From positions 186,001 to 250,000 of the forward strand of contig NZ_NPKR01000009.1 of assembly GCF_008329535.1 (NCBI RefSeq): DNA of 64,000 nt. Reading direction: 5' to 3'. Every line of letters begins with the position of its first letter. Position 1 is the stretch's first letter. The notes beneath the pieces were generated by a model. The model did not search any database. It worked only from the letters and a program-made list of their open reading frames with translations, and had not been told where the DNA came from. Origin of the DNA: Mycolicibacterium sp. P1-18 (GTDB lineage: Bacteria > Actinomycetota > Actinomycetes > Mycobacteriales > Mycobacteriaceae). The position numbers were made by a program, and so were the translations under genes. Shown here piece after piece: positions 16,288 to 24,493 of the stretch.

Positions 16288-17322
16288 ATGCCATCGACCA
16301 GAACGCTTCTGATCGCACTCGGTGCGACGGCCGCGCTCGTGCTGAGCGCCCAGCCGGTCGCCAACGCGGAGCCCGCGCCGCCGCTGCCGTTGCCGTTGCC
16401 GATCAGCGGCCTTCAGGCCCCCGGACTCCCCGCGATGGAGAGCCTGGGACCGGCGATTCAGCAGGCCGCTGCCGACCCGACGAACGCCGCCTCGATGCTG
16501 ATGGCCGCGGCGGCGGCGTTCGCGGGCAACAGTGCGGCGCCCTCGGGGTCGAAGAACGTTGCGGCAGCGGTGAATCAGTTCGTCGCCGATCCTCAGGTGG
16601 CACACGTCCCCGCGGCAGGTGCCGTCCCCGGCACCGAGGCGCACCTGCCGCAGGGAATCGACCCGGCGAACGCCGTCGGGCCCGCTCCCGACGCCGCGCC
16701 GCTGGCGGCCGTGCCGGCTCCCGAGGCGGCTCCGGCACCCGCTCCCGAGGCGGCACCCGCACCGGCACCCGCTCCCGAGGCCGCGGTGGCACCCGAAGCG
16801 GCGCCGGCACCGGCACCGGATGGCGTGGCGGCGGTGCCCGCCGCGGCCACCGTCCCCGGTCCGGACGGCGCACCCGCGCCTGCGCCGGCGCCCGCGCCCG
16901 ACTTCGGACCGGACGCCCCGACGACGCAGGACTTCATGTATCCGTCGATCGGCAACGGGTGCGCGTCAGACGGTGGAAACGTTCTGGCGGCGGCGATCTC
17001 GGTCGCGGGCCCGGCCTCGATCCCCAAGCCGGGACCCGTCGCCGGCCAGACCGCGTACGTCTTCACCGCGATGGGCACGCCCGGTCCGGCCGCCGTTCAG
17101 AAGCTCCCGCTGAACGTCACCTGGGTCAACCTGACCACCGGCAAGTCGGGCACGACCACGCTCAAGCCGCAGGCCGACATCAACCCCGCGGGGCCGACCA
17201 CGCTGACCGCGATCGCCGACACCGGCTCGGGCAGCATCATGTCGACCATCTTCGGACAGGTCACCACCACCGAGAAGCAGTGCCAGTTCATGCCGACGAT
17301 CGGTTCGACCGTCGTCCCGTGA
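16288..17322 (+). CDS. exported Ala/Pro-rich protein, Rv1157c-like
   Basis: The 344-aa product has a signal peptide (ending around NAEPAPP, about residue 30), an Ala/Pro/Glu-rich middle (about 140-215) and a folded C-terminal domain (about 218-344) starting DFMYPSIGNGCASDGGN with two Cys that could form a disulfide (second in EKQCQFMP). The conserved C-terminal domain is the part likely to have function. The ATG has ribosome site GGGAGAGTC. It lies 47 bp after the preceding gene, so probably one transcript. Confidence 0.82.
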   Translation: MPSTRTLLIALGATAALVLSAQPVANAEPAPPLPLPLPISGLQAPGLPAMESLGPAIQQAAADPTNAASMLMAAAAAFAGNSAAPSGSKNVAAAVNQFVADPQVAHVPAAGAVPGTEAHLPQGIDPANAVGPAPDAAPLAAVPAPEAAPAPAPEAAPAPAPAPEAAVAPEAAPAPAPDGVAAVPAAATVPGPDGAPAPAPAPAPDFGPDAPTTQDFMYPSIGNGCASDGGNVLAAAISVAGPASIPKPGPVAGQTAYVFTAMGTPGPAAVQKLPLNVTWVNLTTGKSGTTTLKPQADINPAGPTTLTAIADTGSGSIMSTIFGQVTTTEKQCQFMPTIGSTVVP

Positions 17323-17334
17323 TCCCTCTTCGAG

Positions 17335-17383
17335 ACAGCACTGGCTGTCGTCAGGCCTCGGCCTTGACGACAGCCAGTGCTGT
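17335..17383. terminator. bidirectional hairpin terminator
   Basis: A perfect 19-bp inverted repeat has arms at 17335-17353 and 17365-17383. It lies between convergent genes: the Rv1157c-like gene ends at 17322 and the 49-aa gene ends at 17404. Confidence 0.85.
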
Positions 17384-17403
17384 TTCGGTGGGTGGAGGAC
17401 CGC

Positions 17404-17553
17404 TCAGTAGGCCATGAAGAGGATCATCTCGCGGTCGTACTCGCGGCCCGGGTGCGCCTCGGAGAGATGCGACTGAGCCTTCTCGACGAGGTCGTCCTCG
17501 TCGGTGCCGACAATGGCCTCGCCGCAGGGACAGCTCAAGTGTGTTTTCGCCAT
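17404..17553 (-). CDS. 49-aa DUF1059-like small protein
   Basis: ATG 17553 to stop 17404. The sequence starts MAKTHLSCPCGEAIVGTDED, with the Cys-x-Cys-Gly pattern and a following DDLVEKAQSHLSEAHPG helix. These are the features of DUF1059 proteins (small cytosolic, possibly metal-binding). It lies 4 bp after the HhH-GPD gene and in the same direction, so it is probably in its operon. Its function is unknown. Confidence 0.75.
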   Translation of the reverse strand: MAKTHLSCPCGEAIVGTDEDDLVEKAQSHLSEAHPGREYDREMILFMAY

Positions 17554-17557
17554 GACA

Positions 17558-18142
17558 TCACGATCCCACAGCGTTGGCCTTCGCCGCCGCCTTGGCGGCC
17601 TTCTTGTACGAGCGCACCTTCTCCAGCGACCCCTGGTCGGTCACGTCGGCCACCGACATGTGCGTGCCGGCCGTGCCGTAGTCGCCGGCCGCCTCGCGCC
17701 AGCCCTGCGGCGTCACGCCGTACTGCTTGCCCAGCAGCGCCAGGAAGATCTTCGCCTTCTGCTCACCGAAGCCGGGCAGCGCCTTGAGCCGGCGCAGCAC
17801 CTCGGCGCCGTCGGGGTCACCGGCGGTCCACAGCGCGACGACGTTGCCGTCGTACTCGTCGACGACGGTCTGCGCCAGCGTTTGCAGACGCTTGGCCATC
17901 GAGCCCGGGAACCGGTGCACGGCAGGCTTTTCGGAGAACAGCGCGACGAAGGCGTCCGGGTCGTAGTCGGCGATCGCGCGGGCATCCAGGTCGCCCATGC
18001 GCTCGGCCAGCTTCTGGGGGCCGGCGAAGGCGACCTCCATCGGAATCTGCTGATCCAGCATCATGCCGACCAGCAACGCGAAGGGGTTGGACTCCAGCAG
18101 CTCGTCGGCGACGGGATCTTGCACTAGCTGCAGTTTCGCCAT
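17558..18142 (-). CDS. HhH-GPD base-excision-repair family protein (Rv1156-like)
   Basis: The 194-aa product carries a helix-hairpin-helix (LKALPGFGEQKAKIFLALLG) as in HhH-GPD DNA glycosylases, and LVGMMLDQQIPMEVAFAGP near the start. It lacks a Cys-cluster Fe-S motif, so it is not a standard Nth/MutY. The C-terminal tail is Lys/Ala-rich. The position matches Rv1156. The start ATG 18142 lies exactly 6 nt after the minus-strand hexamer TAGACT (18154-18149), a predicted leaderless start. Lesion specificity is unknown. Confidence 0.88.
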   Translation of the reverse strand: MAKLQLVQDPVADELLESNPFALLVGMMLDQQIPMEVAFAGPQKLAERMGDLDARAIADYDPDAFVALFSEKPAVHRFPGSMAKRLQTLAQTVVDEYDGNVVALWTAGDPDGAEVLRRLKALPGFGEQKAKIFLALLGKQYGVTPQGWREAAGDYGTAGTHMSVADVTDQGSLEKVRSYKKAAKAAAKANAVGS

Positions 18143-18198
18143 GGCGTCAGTCTAAGGTGACGGTCACTTCCGCAGACCCTCCGACCGGGCGAGGTGAC
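18143..18198. promoter_or_regulatory. bidirectional promoter, repair gene / histidine kinase
   Basis: The minus hexamer TAGACT (18154-18149) and plus hexamer TAAGGT (18153-18158) share the TA at 18153-18154. The minus side predicts a leaderless start at ATG 18142. The plus side predicts +1 near 18165 and a leader of about 34 nt ending in ribosome site GAGGTGAC before ATG 18199. This geometry rules against GTG 18157 as start of the kinase, since that codon lies inside the -10. Confidence 0.55.
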
Positions 18199-19398
18199 AT
18201 GCCTGCCGAGATCGCGATCGCCTTGGCGGCAGCGCTGCTCCTGGCCGTCGCCGCCGCCGTCGTGGCGGTCCGCACCCGCCGCGTCGTGGCCACCCCCACC
18301 GAGCGCGCCACCCACGCCGCGCTGCACACCGCGTCGCTGGCGGCCCACGCGCTGCGCGACGGGCTCGACGAGGACTCGGCGCACCGGGCGGCGCCGTTCC
18401 TGCGCCAGCTCACCGGCGCCGACGCGGTCGTCGTCTACGACTCCTCGGGCGAGCACCTGGCCCACGACCCGGCCGAAGCGGTCGACGCCCTCGAGGCGGC
18501 CGGGGCCGTCGCCGCCGAGGCACTCGCCGGCCAGCGCCGCGTGATGTCCGCGCACCGTGCGGGCGCGATGGTCGCCCAACCCCTGCTGACCGGTGACGGC
18601 GACGCGCTGGGCGTGCTGGTCGCGGTCACGTCGCGCCAGCCGGGCCCGGGCATGGTCGGCGCCATCGGCGAGGTCGCCGGCTACGCCGCCAGCCAACTCG
18701 AACTCGCCGACCTCGACGCGTCGCGCGCCCGCCTCGACCGCGCCGAGGTGCTGGCGCTGCGCGCGCAGATCAGCCCGCACTTCATCTACAACGCCCTCAA
18801 CACGATCGCGTCGTTCGTCCGCACCGACCCGGACCGCGCCCGCGAGCTGATCCTGGAGTTCGCCGACTTCACCAGGTACTCGTTCCGAGCGGCGGGCCAG
18901 TTCACCACGCTGGCCGACGAGCTGCGCAACATCGACCGCTATCTGACGCTGGAACGGGCCCGCTTCGGCGACGCCCTGACCGTCCGGCTGCAGGTGGCGC
19001 CCGAGATGCTTGCGGTGGTCGTCCCCTTCCTGGCGCTACAACCGTTGGTGGAGAACGCCGTCCGGCACGGGCTGGCCGACCGCGGCGGCGGCACCGTCGA
19101 GATCCTCGCGCGCGACGACGGCACGGACTGCGTCATCACCGTCGAGGACGACGGCGTCGGGATGGACCCCGACGCGCTGCGCGCCGGACCCGCCGACGCG
19201 TTGGCCGACGGCGCCCCGGACGCCGGTGGGCACTCCGCGCACGTGGGGCTCACCAATGTCGACCATCGGCTGCGGGCGGCGTTCGGAAACGACTACGGTC
19301 TGGTGGTCGAGACGGCCGTTGGCGCGGGCACCAAGGTCCTGATGCGGGTCCCGAAGTTCAGGTCGGGCGTGCGGGCTGGTGGAGGTGCGTTCAGGTGA
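18199..19398 (+). CDS. LytS/YehU-type sensor histidine kinase
   Basis: The 399-aa product has one N-terminal membrane helix (residues 3-25), a GAF-like region (about 60-165) and a His_kinase/HATPase pair. The phospho-acceptor His194 is in QISPHFIYNAL, the N-box Asn286 in LVENAVRHGL and a G-box DDGVGM at about 318-323. It lacks the multi-pass 5TM receptor of classic LytS, so the signal may be cytosolic. It overlaps the response regulator by 4 bp. By analogy to BtsS/YpdA, such kinases often control a carboxylate transporter, and symporters follow here. Confidence 0.9.
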   Translation: MPAEIAIALAAALLLAVAAAVVAVRTRRVVATPTERATHAALHTASLAAHALRDGLDEDSAHRAAPFLRQLTGADAVVVYDSSGEHLAHDPAEAVDALEAAGAVAAEALAGQRRVMSAHRAGAMVAQPLLTGDGDALGVLVAVTSRQPGPGMVGAIGEVAGYAASQLELADLDASRARLDRAEVLALRAQISPHFIYNALNTIASFVRTDPDRARELILEFADFTRYSFRAAGQFTTLADELRNIDRYLTLERARFGDALTVRLQVAPEMLAVVVPFLALQPLVENAVRHGLADRGGGTVEILARDDGTDCVITVEDDGVGMDPDALRAGPADALADGAPDAGGHSAHVGLTNVDHRLRAAFGNDYGLVVETAVGAGTKVLMRVPKFRSGVRAGGGAFR

Positions 19399-20198
19399 GG
19401 TCACTGGTGGTGCTTGCGGTCGACGACGAGGCGCCCGCCCTCGACGAGCTGGCGTACCTGCTGGACCAGCATCCCGACATCGGCCAGGTGCTGCGGGCCG
19501 GGGACGCGACCTCGGCACTGCGGGAGCTCAACCGTCACCCGATCGACGCGGTGTTCCTCGACGTCAACATGCCGGGCCTCAGCGGACTCGAGCTGGCCGG
19601 GGTGCTGGCCAACTACTCCTACCGTCCCGCGGTGGTGTTCGTGACCGCCCACGACGACAAGGCCGTCGAGGCGTTCGACGTCGGCGCCGTGGACTATCTC
19701 CTCAAGCCGATCCGTCAGAGCCGGCTCGACGAGGCCGTCCGCAGGGTGCTCGCCGCACCGGTCGAGCAGGGCCGCGAGAACGCCGACACCGACGACGACG
19801 TCATTCCCGCCGAGCTGGGCGGCATCACCCACCTGGTGCCGCGCGACACCATCGGATGGGTGGAGGCCGAGGGCGACTACGCGCGGCTGCACTCCGAGTC
19901 GGGTGCGCATCTGGTGCGCATCCCGTTGAGCGCGCTCGAATCCCGCTGGCGGGAGCGCGGATTCCAGCGAATCCACCGCTCGTATCTGGTGGCGCTGCGG
20001 ATGGTCGTGGGACTGCGCACCAGCGACGGCGCCGTGCTCGTCCGGCTGCGCGCCAACGGAGCGTCCCCCCCGATCGAGCTGCCGGTGAGCCGCCGGCAGG
20101 CCCGAGAGTTGCGCGACCGGGTGATTCGCGAACCGATGCGAAGCCTCAAGCCCTCGGAGGGCAGGAGCGCAGCGACCGGGGACATCGGCCATGACTAG
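19395..20198 (+). CDS. LytTR-family response regulator
   Basis: The 267-aa product has a receiver domain (1-120) with acidic pocket Asp10-Asp11, phospho-site Asp56 (FLDVNMPG) and Lys103 (LLKPI). A LytTR DNA-binding domain follows (about 140-245; RIPLSALESRW, FQRIHRSYLVAL). Its GTG/ATG start overlaps the kinase stop. LytTR proteins bind direct repeats of about 9 bp with 12-bp spacing, and the likely targets are the downstream symporter operons. Confidence 0.93.
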   Translation: MRSLVVLAVDDEAPALDELAYLLDQHPDIGQVLRAGDATSALRELNRHPIDAVFLDVNMPGLSGLELAGVLANYSYRPAVVFVTAHDDKAVEAFDVGAVDYLLKPIRQSRLDEAVRRVLAAPVEQGRENADTDDDVIPAELGGITHLVPRDTIGWVEAEGDYARLHSESGAHLVRIPLSALESRWRERGFQRIHRSYLVALRMVVGLRTSDGAVLVRLRANGASPPIELPVSRRQARELRDRVIREPMRSLKPSEGRSAATGDIGHD

Positions 20199-20562
20199 CG
20201 GGCGCCCGCAACGGCAACGGGTGATCCTGGCCAAGCGCCGCGGCGCCCGGGTCATCCGCACGCGGGTGGAGGTGCAGGAGCAGACCCAGGTCGGCGACGC
20301 CCTGGTCCGGGGCCTGATGCGGGCGCAGCTCGGCTTGGCCCTGCGTCTCGGCGCCGTCGCGGTGTGCGCGGTCGCGGTGATCCCGTTGCTGCTGGCGCTC
20401 TTTCCCCAGATCGACGACGTCCAGCTCGCCGGAATCCGGCTGAACTGGCTCGTCCTCGCCGTCCTGGTCTATCCGGTGCTGTACGGCGTGGGCCGACTCT
20501 ACGTCCGGCTGGCCGAGCAGGGTGAGCGGGACTTCGTGCGCGTGGTCGACGGCGACCGATGA
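20191..20562 (+). CDS. small two-helix membrane protein preceding a symporter
   Basis: The 123-aa product has a basic cytosolic N-terminus (about 1-45), a helix at about 52-72, a helix at about 83-108 and a short acidic tail. It takes the place that DUF485 proteins hold before acetate-type symporters. It overlaps the response regulator by 8 bp and the symporter by 4 bp, so all four genes form a coupled operon. It may be a symporter partner, but I do not recognise the family with certainty. Confidence 0.7.
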   Translation: MTSGRPQRQRVILAKRRGARVIRTRVEVQEQTQVGDALVRGLMRAQLGLALRLGAVAVCAVAVIPLLLALFPQIDDVQLAGIRLNWLVLAVLVYPVLYGVGRLYVRLAEQGERDFVRVVDGDR

Positions 20563-22295
20563 CGGGGGCACCGCTCACCGCGGCGGCCCTGCTCGCCGCG
20601 GCGTTGGCCACCGTGGGCATCGGCTTCTACGGGATCCGGCTGTCGCGGACGACGTCGGACTTCCTGGTGGCCTCGCGCAGCATCGGCCCGCAGTGGAACG
20701 CCGCGGCGATCTCCGGTGAATACCTCTCGGCGGCTTCGTTTCTCGGCGTCGCCGGCCTGATTGCGAAGTACGGGGCCGACGCCCTGTGGTATCCGGTCGG
20801 CTTCACCGCCGGGTATCTGGGCCTGCTGCTGTTCGTCGCGGCGCCGCTGCGCCGTTCCGGGGCCTACACCGTGCCCGACTTCGCCGAGTTCCGGCTGGGT
20901 TCGGCGCGGCTTCGCAAGGTGGCGATGCTGGTGGTCGTCGTCATCTGCATCTTCTACCTCGTCCCGCAGTATCAGGGCGCCGGGCTGGCGTTGAAAACCC
21001 TTCTCGGACTGCCGGTGTGGCTGGGGCCGGTCGCGGTCGGCGCCATCGTCATCGTCAACGTCGTCGGCGGGGGCATGCGGTCCATCACGTTCGTGCAGGC
21101 GTTCCAGTACTGGTTGAAGCTCACGGCGATCGCCGTGCCGGCGCTGGCGCTGCTGGTCCTCTTCCTCAGTGACGCCACGACGTTGGCCGGGCCGTTGCCG
21201 CCGGTCGTCCAGCAGCAGACCACGGTCACCGTCGAGACCGACGTCGTCGTCCAGGTCGCCGAACCCGCGGGCATCACCGTCACCGGCGACGTCGACGGCG
21301 TGCGCGTCGACGGTGCCGCGTTCGCCGCCGCCGGTCGCTTCACGCTGGCCCACGGCACCACCCTGACGCTTGCCGCGGGGTCGGCGACGCCGGTGGTCGC
21401 GGGCGCCCCCAGCTCGGGCGACGACTGGCTGGCCTCCGGCCATGGGCTGGGTGGCAGTCATCCGCTCTACCAGGTGATCTCGATCATCATCGCGACCTTC
21501 CTCGGCACCATGGGACTGCCGCACGTGCTGGTGCGCTTCTACACCAACCCCGACGGCACGGCGGCCAGGCGGACGGCGCTCGCGGTGATCGCCCTGTTGT
21601 CGCTGTTCTACCTCTTTCCCACGCTGCTGGGGGTGTTCGCCCGGCAATTCGTGCCGCAGCTGCTCATCACCGGCACCGCGGACGCCGCGGTGCTGCTGCT
21701 GCCCAGCGCCGCGATCGGCGGCGGTGCCGGTGCGGTTCTGGCCGCCCTCGTCGCCGCCGGCGCCATCGCCGCCTTCCTGGCCACCTCGTCGGGTCTGCTC
21801 GTCAGCATCGCGGGTGCGCTGTCGACCGACGTGCTGCGTGGCCGCGTCCGCGACTTCCGCGTCGCGGCGGTCGTCGGCGGCATGGTGCCCATTCCGCTGG
21901 CCCTCCTGGCGTCGTCGTTGGAGCTGTCGCGCAGCGTCGGTCTGGTGTTCGCGGTGGCCGCCTCGACGCTGTGTCCGCTGCTGGTGCTTGGCATCTGGTG
22001 GCGCGGGCTGACCAGTGTCGGCGCGGCGTGCGGCCTCGTCGTCGGCGGCGTGGCCTCGGGTGCGGCCACGACGCTGGCCGTCGTCGGCGGTCTCGACGAC
22101 CGGTTGCTCGGTGGCTGGCCCGCCGTGGTCGTCGGCTATCCGGCGGCGGTGACCGTGCCCCTGGCGTTCCTGACGATGGTGGTGGTCAGCCTGCTGACCG
22201 CGGGGTCGCGACCGCCGGAGGTGGCCAGGATCTTCGCCCGCATGCACGTCCCGGAGCGCCTGGGCATGGGGGTGGAGCGGCTGCCCCGCGAGTGA
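20559..22295 (+). CDS. sodium:solute symporter family protein (ActP/MctC-like), copy 1
   Basis: The 578-aa product is an SSS transporter of the cation/monocarboxylate group. The signature regions are DFLVASRSIGPQWNAAAISGE (30-54, first helix pair) and GTMGLPHVLVRFYTNP (316-331). A long extracytoplasmic insert (about 205-303), rich in Val/Thr/Asp, separates two membrane helices, which is longer than in the second copy. The substrate is likely a short carboxylate (acetate, pyruvate, propionate), inferred from the family and from the LytS/LytTR context. Confidence 0.85.
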   Translation: MTGAPLTAAALLAAALATVGIGFYGIRLSRTTSDFLVASRSIGPQWNAAAISGEYLSAASFLGVAGLIAKYGADALWYPVGFTAGYLGLLLFVAAPLRRSGAYTVPDFAEFRLGSARLRKVAMLVVVVICIFYLVPQYQGAGLALKTLLGLPVWLGPVAVGAIVIVNVVGGGMRSITFVQAFQYWLKLTAIAVPALALLVLFLSDATTLAGPLPPVVQQQTTVTVETDVVVQVAEPAGITVTGDVDGVRVDGAAFAAAGRFTLAHGTTLTLAAGSATPVVAGAPSSGDDWLASGHGLGGSHPLYQVISIIIATFLGTMGLPHVLVRFYTNPDGTAARRTALAVIALLSLFYLFPTLLGVFARQFVPQLLITGTADAAVLLLPSAAIGGGAGAVLAALVAAGAIAAFLATSSGLLVSIAGALSTDVLRGRVRDFRVAAVVGGMVPIPLALLASSLELSRSVGLVFAVAASTLCPLLVLGIWWRGLTSVGAACGLVVGGVASGAATTLAVVGGLDDRLLGGWPAVVVGYPAAVTVPLAFLTMVVVSLLTAGSRPPEVARIFARMHVPERLGMGVERLPRE

Positions 22296-22475
22296 GGCTC
22301 GAACACTTCCCCGTCGCTTCGCTCTGCCGTCCGGACCGTTCGTCGCCACTGGCCGACCGCTTACCGCAGCCCGACCCGGCTTCGGCGTCCGATCCTGCGA
22401 ATCCGCTGAACGTGTGACGTGAGTCTCAATAGGCTCGAGCCTCAGATCTCACTTCCAAGCGTCAGGAGCACCACG

Positions 22476-22817
22476 GTGGCGACCACCGACCGGCCGACGG
22501 CCAACACTGCCCAGCAGTTCGTGGACATGCAGGCCAGCCCAGAATTTCAAGACCTGCGAACGCGGCTGCGCCGCTTCGTCTTTCCGATGACGGCGTTCTT
22601 CCTCGTGTGGTACGCCACCTACGTCCTGCTCGGGGCGTTCGCCCACGACTTCATGGCGATCCAGGTGTTCGGCAACGTCAACGTCGGCCTGCTCATCGGG
22701 CTCGGACAATTCGTCACCACGTTCGTCATCACCGGCCTCTACGTCCGGTTCGCCAACCGCGAGCTGGACCCGCGGGCCGCCGCGATCCGCGCCGAGATGG
22801 AAGGCACCGAGCGATGA
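22476..22817 (+). CDS. DUF485 membrane protein
   Basis: The 113-aa product starts at GTG 22476, chosen for ribosome site CAGGAG. An in-frame ATG at 22419 is upstream but lacks one. The DUF485 pattern is FPMTAFFLVWYATYVLLGAFA, then a second helix around GLGQFVTTFVITGLYVRFA. The family (E. coli YjcH) is always next to actP-type symporters. Its stop overlaps the symporter ATG (ATGA at 22814), so translation is coupled. Confidence 0.9.
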   Translation: MATTDRPTANTAQQFVDMQASPEFQDLRTRLRRFVFPMTAFFLVWYATYVLLGAFAHDFMAIQVFGNVNVGLLIGLGQFVTTFVITGLYVRFANRELDPRAAAIRAEMEGTER

Positions 22818-24442
22818 CCTACCTCGCCGCCAGCGAAACGATCGGCAACCCGGTCGCCAACATCGGCATCTTCGCGCTGTTCGTCGTCATCACGATGATC
22901 GTCGTGATCCGCGCCAGCAAGAAGAACGCCACGGCCGACGAGTTCTTCACCGGCGGTAGGGCATTCAGCGGGCCGCAGAACGGCATCGCCATCGCGGGCG
23001 ACTACCTGTCGGCGGCCAGCTTCCTGGGCATCGCCGGCGCCATCGCCGTCTACGGCTACGACGGCTTCCTGTACTCCATCGGCTTCCTCGTCGCCTGGCT
23101 GGTGGCGCTGCTACTGGTGGCCGAATTGCTGCGCAACACTGGCAGATTCACGATGGCCGACGTTTTGAGCTTCCGCCTCAAGCAACGCCCGGTGCGGATG
23201 GCCGCGGCCACCTCGACGCTGACCGTGTCGCTGTTCTACCTGCTGGCGCAGATGGCCGGCGCGGGCGGGCTGGTGGCGCTGCTGCTCGACGTCAAGAGCA
23301 GGAGCGGGCAGTCGATCGTCATCGCGGTCGTGGGCGTCCTGATGATCGTGTACGTCCTCGTCGGCGGCATGAAGGGCACCACCTGGGTGCAGATCATCAA
23401 GGCGGTGCTGCTGATCGCGGGCGCCGGACTGATGACGGTGATGGTGCTGGCCAAGTTCGGCCTGAACTTCTCCGAGATCCTCGGCGCCGCGCAGACCGCC
23501 GTCTCGGGATCGGCCGACAAGGCCGTGGCCGCCCGCGACGTCCTCGCCCCCGGCGCCCAGTACGGCGCCTCGACGACGTCGAAGATCAACCTGCTGTCGC
23601 TCGGCCTGGCGCTGGTTCTCGGCACCGCCGGTCTGCCGCACGTGCTGATGCGCTTCTACACCGTGCCGACGGCCAAGGAGGCCCGCCGCTCGGTGGTGTG
23701 GGCGATCGGCCTCATCGGCGGCTTCTACCTGTTCACCCTGGTCCTCGGCTACGGGGCCGCGGCGCTGGTCGGGCCGGACAAGATCCTGGCCGCGGCGGGC
23801 GGCGTCAACTCCGCCGCTCCCCTGCTGGCCTTCCAGCTCGGCGGCGTGGTGCTGCTCGGCGTCATCTCGGCGGTCGCGTTCGCGACGATCCTCGCCGTGG
23901 TCGCCGGACTCACCATCACCGCCTCGGCGTCGTTCGCGCACGACATCTACGCCAGCGTGATCAAGAAGGGGCAGGTCGGCGAGAGAGAGCAGGTCAAGGT
24001 TTCGCGGATCACCGCGGTCGTCCTCGGCATCTTCGCCATCGCGCTCGGCATCCTGGCCAACGGCCAGAACGTGGCGTTCCTGGTCGCACTGGCCTTCGCG
24101 ATCGCCGCGGCGGCCAATCTGCCGACCATCGTCTACTCGCTGTACTGGAAGCGGTTCAACACCCGCGGCGCGCTGTGGAGCATGTACGGCGGCCTCATCT
24201 CGACGCTGGTGTTGATCGTCTTCTCCCCCGCCGTCTCCGGCGCGAAGACGGCCATGATCCCCGGCGTCGACTTCGCCTGGTTCCCGCTGGCCAACCCCGG
24301 CATCGTCTCGATCCCGCTGGCGTTCGTGCTCGGCGTGGTCGGCACCCTGACGTCCACGGTGCCCGGCGACCCGGTGCTCGACGCCGAGATGGAGGTCCGG
24401 TCGCTGACCGGCGTCGGCGCGGAGAAGGCAATCTCACACTAG
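22814..24442 (+). CDS. cation/acetate-type symporter (ActP/MctC-like), copy 2
   Basis: The 542-aa SSS transporter has DEFFTGGRAFSGPQNGIAIAGD near the N-terminus, GTAGLPHVLMRFYTVP in the middle and thirteen or so hydrophobic helices. It is closer to classical ActP than copy 1. The start is ATG 22814, within the DUF485 stop. The open frame further upstream is an extension in another gene. Likely sodium- or proton-driven uptake of acetate, pyruvate or propionate. Confidence 0.9.
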   Translation: MTYLAASETIGNPVANIGIFALFVVITMIVVIRASKKNATADEFFTGGRAFSGPQNGIAIAGDYLSAASFLGIAGAIAVYGYDGFLYSIGFLVAWLVALLLVAELLRNTGRFTMADVLSFRLKQRPVRMAAATSTLTVSLFYLLAQMAGAGGLVALLLDVKSRSGQSIVIAVVGVLMIVYVLVGGMKGTTWVQIIKAVLLIAGAGLMTVMVLAKFGLNFSEILGAAQTAVSGSADKAVAARDVLAPGAQYGASTTSKINLLSLGLALVLGTAGLPHVLMRFYTVPTAKEARRSVVWAIGLIGGFYLFTLVLGYGAAALVGPDKILAAAGGVNSAAPLLAFQLGGVVLLGVISAVAFATILAVVAGLTITASASFAHDIYASVIKKGQVGEREQVKVSRITAVVLGIFAIALGILANGQNVAFLVALAFAIAAAANLPTIVYSLYWKRFNTRGALWSMYGGLISTLVLIVFSPAVSGAKTAMIPGVDFAWFPLANPGIVSIPLAFVLGVVGTLTSTVPGDPVLDAEMEVRSLTGVGAEKAISH

Positions 24443-24450
24443 GCGTGGCG

Positions 24451-24474
24451 GGGCGCCGGGAAGTCCCGGCGCCC
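24451..24474 (+). terminator. hairpin terminator after symporter 2
   Basis: Arms GGGCGCCGGG (24451-24460) and CCCGGCGCCC (24465-24474) pair perfectly around a 4-nt loop, 9 nt after the stop. No T-run follows. Confidence 0.75.
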
Positions 24475-24493
24475 TCGGCGCGTTGACCGCCAC

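Noticed and set aside
18157..18198. GTG 18157 as start of the histidine kinase
   Set aside because: It lies inside the predicted -10 hexamer TAAGGT, while ATG 18199 has ribosome site GAGGTGAC.
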